64,000 nucleotides of DNA, from positions 66,816-130,815 of the forward strand of contig JAQIBV010000021.1 in the NCBI GenBank assembly GCA_027858855.1, in the 5' to 3' direction. Below, one piece after another: positions 61,227 to 64,000 of this stretch (positions are counted from its first letter, which is position 1; each line of letters opens with the position of its first letter). The translations under genes and the position numbers were made by a program. The notes below the pieces were generated by a model, which saw nothing but the letters and a program-made list of their open reading frames with translations, did no database searches and was not told the origin of the DNA. Source of the stretch: Spirochaetota bacterium (GTDB lineage: Bacteria > Spirochaetota > UBA4802 > JAFGJZ01).

Positions 61227-62591
61227 TTAACTCTTCAAATCAGAGATTATATCATCTATTTTTTCTTTCAGACCTTCATCATTTTCAAGTGCTTTTTCAA
61301 TATTATTGCGTGCATTAATAACTGTTGAGTGATCTCTTTTACCAATTAGTTTTCCAATCTCTGTTGTTGTTAACTGAGTTAACCTTGTTGCAAGAAACAT
61401 TGTTATAAAACGTGGCTGAATTATGCTACTGTGACGACTTTTAGATCTAATACTATCTTCAGAAATACCAAAATGCTTTGCAACTTTTACTATAATATCA
61501 TCGATTGTTATTTCTTTGTTTGGTTGTTCTTCAAAAAGAGGACGTAAATACTGTTTTACTACATCTATTGTAATATCCATTTTTTTTATTGTATATATTG
61601 CATGAAGTTTATTCAGGGCGGATTCAAGTAAGCGGATATTAGACTTAATTCTTTTTGCAAGATAGGATATTATTTCGTCACTCAGTTCAAGGTTAATCAG
61701 GTTTGCCTTTTTTCTTAAAATTGCTTCTCTCGTTTCCAGGTTTGGTGCTTTTATATCTGCGAGCAGACCACCTTCAAATCTGGTTCTTAGTCTGTCTGTT
61801 AATAAAGAGAGTTCTCGAGGTGGACGGTCGCTTGTTAATACAATCTGCTTTTTATTCACATGTAAATCATTAAAAGTGTGAAAAAACTCAGTTTGAGTCT
61901 GTTCCTTATTTGCCAAAAATTGTATATCATCAATCATTAATACATCTACATTACGATATTTGATTTTTAAGCTTTGAGTTGCATTTGTTTGGATAGCCTG
62001 TATGAATTCGCTTATAAATTGTTCACTGGTTACATATAGAACTTTTAAATAAGGTTTTTCCTGTAAAATTGCATTTCCTATTGCCTGTAGGAGGTGTGTT
62101 TTACCAAGACCTGAATCTCCGTAAATAAAAAGAGGATTATATTGCCCGGCAGGATTTTTTGATATTGATTCAGCTGCTGCATGAGCAAGTTCATTGTTTG
62201 GCCCGATAATAAAAGTATCAAAAGTATAGGTTGGGTTAAATTCTATGTGCTGAGACAAAGGCTTTTCTGGAGCTTGCCTATTATTTCTAATTTCTGTAGG
62301 CTCTTCAGTTATAGTCGCACTATTCTCAGGGCTTTCGTTATCCATTTCTGTCATGTAATTACAGATAACCTTGTTTCCACAAACAGAATAGACTGTTTCA
62401 TTGATTACATCACTGTAAATTTTTAGAATATGTTCTTTTGCTGTTTCATCCGGAACAATTATTGTAAGTTCATTGTTATCCATTTGTAATGCTTTTGTAT
62501 TTAGAAGCCAGCTGTTAAATGACTGACGGTTCATTTTAGACTGTAATTGTTCTAATACCTGATTCCAGACAGAGTCGTGTGTCTTAAGCAT
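61227..62591 (-). CDS. dnaA: Chromosomal replication initiator DnaA
   Basis: A 454-residue AAA+ initiator. Domain I (residues 1-85) begins DSVWNQVLEQLQSKMNRQSF; a short variable linker follows; domain III has Walker A LFIYGDSGLGKTHLLQAIGN, Walker B VDVLMIDDIQFLANKEQTQT and sensor segments PPRELSLLTDRLRTRFEGGL; domain IV carries the DnaA-box-binding helix GKRDHSTVINARNNIEKAL. I chose ATG 62591 with GGGGAA upstream; a TTG at 62612 is in frame but inside the adjacent DnaA-box-like repeats. It is the first gene of the replication operon. Confidence 0.98.
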   Translation of the reverse strand: MLKTHDSVWNQVLEQLQSKMNRQSFNSWLLNTKALQMDNNELTIIVPDETAKEHILKIYSDVINETVYSVCGNKVICNYMTEMDNESPENSATITEEPTEIRNNRQAPEKPLSQHIEFNPTYTFDTFIIGPNNELAHAAAESISKNPAGQYNPLFIYGDSGLGKTHLLQAIGNAILQEKPYLKVLYVTSEQFISEFIQAIQTNATQSLKIKYRNVDVLMIDDIQFLANKEQTQTEFFHTFNDLHVNKKQIVLTSDRPPRELSLLTDRLRTRFEGGLLADIKAPNLETREAILRKKANLINLELSDEIISYLAKRIKSNIRLLESALNKLHAIYTIKKMDITIDVVKQYLRPLFEEQPNKEITIDDIIVKVAKHFGISEDSIRSKSRHSSIIQPRFITMFLATRLTQLTTTEIGKLIGKRDHSTVINARNNIEKALENDEGLKEKIDDIISDLKS

Positions 62592-63183
62592 AAATTCCCC
62601 AATTATCAACAATTGTTAATAAGTATGTTATTAAATATTATATTATAGAGATATTGTAAAAAAAAGTTAAGATGGAAAAAACCTCGGTAATAACTATTAA
62701 CGTTAATTAATGGTCATATTATTTGGCAACTAATTAATCTTACCCATTCTCATTAATTAGTTTTATCCTCAAAATGTTATTAAGTTGTTGATGGGTTGTT
62801 AATAGAGTAGCCTTTATCTGTTAGTTTTTGATGATAAGCAGTGATTATATTGTTTATAATGTGTTTATAAGTTGTGATAAAATGTTAATAATAATTGGTT
62901 TTATCAATAGCCATGCAGTTATAAATAATATATAAAAATATGATAAAAATTTAAGTTTTTGTTGTTTTTGAAAAATGTTAGTAAAAGTGTTGATAATTGT
63001 TAACTACTTGTGATTTTGTCTTAATAATTCTTATGACCATTTTCAAAGCAATTATTTTCTGAAATTATTCTTCAACAATATTTATATCATAGTTGTGATT
63101 TTAAATTTTTCAAATATTTAGTCTGGGAAGAAAAACAGAGTTTTTGCTTTTAAAATAAATACTTATAAAACATGGAGACTTAT
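62592..63183. other. oriC: Origin-like region upstream of dnaA with repeated TTATNAACA motifs
   Basis: This 592-bp, very AT-rich region between divergent dnaA and the PC4-like gene contains no gene. Six 9-mers fit TTATNAACA or its reverse complement: 62603-62611 (TTATCAACA), 62614-62622, 62851-62859, 62862-62870, 62883-62891 and 62988-62996 (TGTTGATAA). They differ from the classic TTATCCACA at one or two positions. The cluster upstream of dnaA and the strand switch of the flanking genes support an origin. A consensus TTATCCACA box is absent here but occurs at 39.7-40.0 kb. Confidence 0.6.
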
Positions 63184-63423
63184 ATGATTATTGCAGATAT
63201 TGAAAGAAATCAAAAAGAGATAATTCGGGTAGAGGTATCAGAATTTAATGGAAAAGAGCTTATAAATTTACGAATATGGTATCATCATGTTGATGGAGAC
63301 TATCGTCCTACTCAAAAGGGTGTAGCTCTTGATATAAGTAAATTTAAGGATTTAAAAGAAGCTATTGATAAAATATCTAACTATATAGAAGATAAAGAAA
63401 AAGGTACTCAGAATTCTATATAA
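63184..63423 (+). CDS. PC4/p15-type transcriptional coactivator-like protein
   Basis: A 79-residue protein of the bacterial PC4-like family, which folds as a single-stranded DNA-binding dimer. The pattern is evident: IERNQKEIIRVEVSEFNGKE, then LINLRIWYHHVDGDYRPTQKG and VALDISKFKDLKEAIDKI. In bacteria these are small nucleic-acid-binding proteins of unclear role. I chose ATG 63184 because GGAG lies six bases upstream; ATG 63172 is in frame and possible. Its 3' end overlaps the convergent SpoIIE gene by 16 bases. It diverges from dnaA across the origin-like region. Confidence 0.85.
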   Translation: MIIADIERNQKEIIRVEVSEFNGKELINLRIWYHHVDGDYRPTQKGVALDISKFKDLKEAIDKISNYIEDKEKGTQNSI

Positions 63424-64000
63424 AGAAAGGCTATGTCGTCGTTTCTGATTTTTTTATGTGAATGACTCATTGCATCATTATAAAGTTTTTTGCAAAAGTT
63501 ATCGCCTGAAACGGTGGCATTCTTTTTTATAAATTTCATTAAACGCTCTATTCCATATTCTTCTTTTTCACTATTTTTAAGCTCTGTTAACCCATCAGTA
63601 TATAGAAATAGTCGGTCCCCTTCTTCTATTTTCACAGCTTTTTGATCATATTCACAATCTTTCATAATACCTATAAAAAAGCCTTTATCTGTATCAATTT
63701 CAAAAATTTTCCCGCTCTTTTTTTTATACAATAAAGGCAAAACGTGCCCCGCATTAGAAAAACGTAGAATTTTTTTATTATCATCGTATATTGCATAAAA
63801 AGAAGTTAGATATTGACCAGTCAATAGAAGGTCGTGAACCTCGTTGTTTACAAGAGTAAAAAGCTCCTTTGTTGATAAGAATTGAGAAGCATAGATATTA
63901 AATATCATCTTCGCCATTGTTACAACTAATGCTGCAGGGATTCCGTGGCCGGTTACGTCTGCAATAAGAAATCCCTTTTTTCCTCTGGGAAGGTTATAGC
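63408..64000 (-). CDS. SpoIIE-type protein phosphatase (C-terminal part, cut by window edge)
   Basis: The frame is open to the right edge, so only the C-terminal 197 or so residues are seen. They contain the PP2C/SpoIIE core: GFLIADVTGHGIPAALVVTM with metal Asp and the GHG motif, LRFSNAGHVLPLLYKKKSG, DRLFLYTDGLTELKNSEKEE and the closing IRNDDIAFLYIEF. The enzyme dephosphorylates Ser or Thr, usually of STAS-domain proteins. Any sensor domain lies outside the window. It is the second SpoIIE-type phosphatase in this window. Confidence 0.88.
   Translation of the reverse strand, partial: YNLPRGKKGFLIADVTGHGIPAALVVTMAKMIFNIYASQFLSTKELFTLVNNEVHDLLLTGQYLTSFYAIYDDNKKILRFSNAGHVLPLLYKKKSGKIFEIDTDKGFFIGIMKDCEYDQKAVKIEEGDRLFLYTDGLTELKNSEKEEYGIERLMKFIKKNATVSGDNFCKKLYNDAMSHSHKKIRNDDIAFLYIEF

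Noticed and set aside
1-64000. CRISPR array, insertion sequence, prophage, tRNA, rRNA or riboswitch
   Set aside because: No regularly spaced repeats, transposase or integrase genes, cloverleaf-like GTTCNA arms or known riboswitch cores were noticed on reading; short RNAs could still be missed by eye.

Overview
The window is AT-rich bacterial chromosome carrying a replication-initiation block at its right end: dnaA, dnaN, recF, a DUF721 gene, a DUF370/RemB-like gene, gyrB and gyrA, all on the minus strand. Gene content points to an anaerobic or fermentative Gram-negative-type bacterium, most likely a spirochaete (Spirochaetales-like). The grounds are FeoABC ferrous iron uptake, a fermentative D-lactate dehydrogenase, a Rex-type redox repressor, many lipoproteins, a FecR/Cache-cyclase cassette, SpoIIE phosphatases, and a dnaA-dnaN-recF-DUF721-gyr order resembling that of treponemes. 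The phylum call is inference; no rRNA gene is present to confirm it.

Left part (1-13 kb): a cut-off Rex-like repressor, an internally deleted zinc-ribbon gene beside a TPM-domain protein, a tRNA-dihydrouridine synthase, an orphan sugar-type ABC ATPase, a SpoIIAA-like protein, the feoA-feoB-feoC locus with a DtxR-like operator candidate, D-lactate dehydrogenase, a small lipoprotein, an amidohydrolase and a zinc-ribbon membrane protein. Middle-left (12.6-27.6 kb): hisD, a degenerate ACT/malic-enzyme-like protein, a Cache lipoprotein, a KaiC-like/PEP-synthase-like fusion, an AXE1-family esterase, a flavodoxin, a four-gene envelope/signalling cassette (beta-propeller lipoprotein, beta-barrel-like protein, FecR repeat protein, Cache-HAMP adenylate cyclase), and a MORN-repeat lipoprotein whose start codon sits behind an 18-bp hairpin.

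Middle (27.6-40 kb): GNAT acetyltransferase, a tiny acidic protein with its own strong promoter, a decayed alcohol dehydrogenase, TrmO, a large PAS hybrid kinase preceded by an 8-bp tandem repeat, TPR protein, SurE, a DUF2161 nuclease-like protein with a histone-like tail, a periplasmic thioredoxin, a membrane protein that may be a dead M48 peptidase, RuvB, and a CBS-SpoIIE phosphatase. It is followed by a 685-bp non-coding region packed with palindromes and perfect DnaA boxes.

Right part (40-64 kb): a CheX-like protein, two giant tandem paralogues with DUF3857/transglutaminase-like architecture (the second has lost the catalytic Cys and His), an HD phosphohydrolase, acylphosphatase, an RsbW-like ATPase, nadB, tatD, coaE, a SPOR protein, a truncated TRL-like gene beside two large adjacent palindromes, and then the replication block. 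Upstream of dnaA lies an origin-like AT-rich region with repeated TTATNAACA motifs, followed by a PC4-like gene and a second SpoIIE phosphatase cut by the window edge. No CRISPR array, insertion sequence, rRNA or tRNA was recognised.
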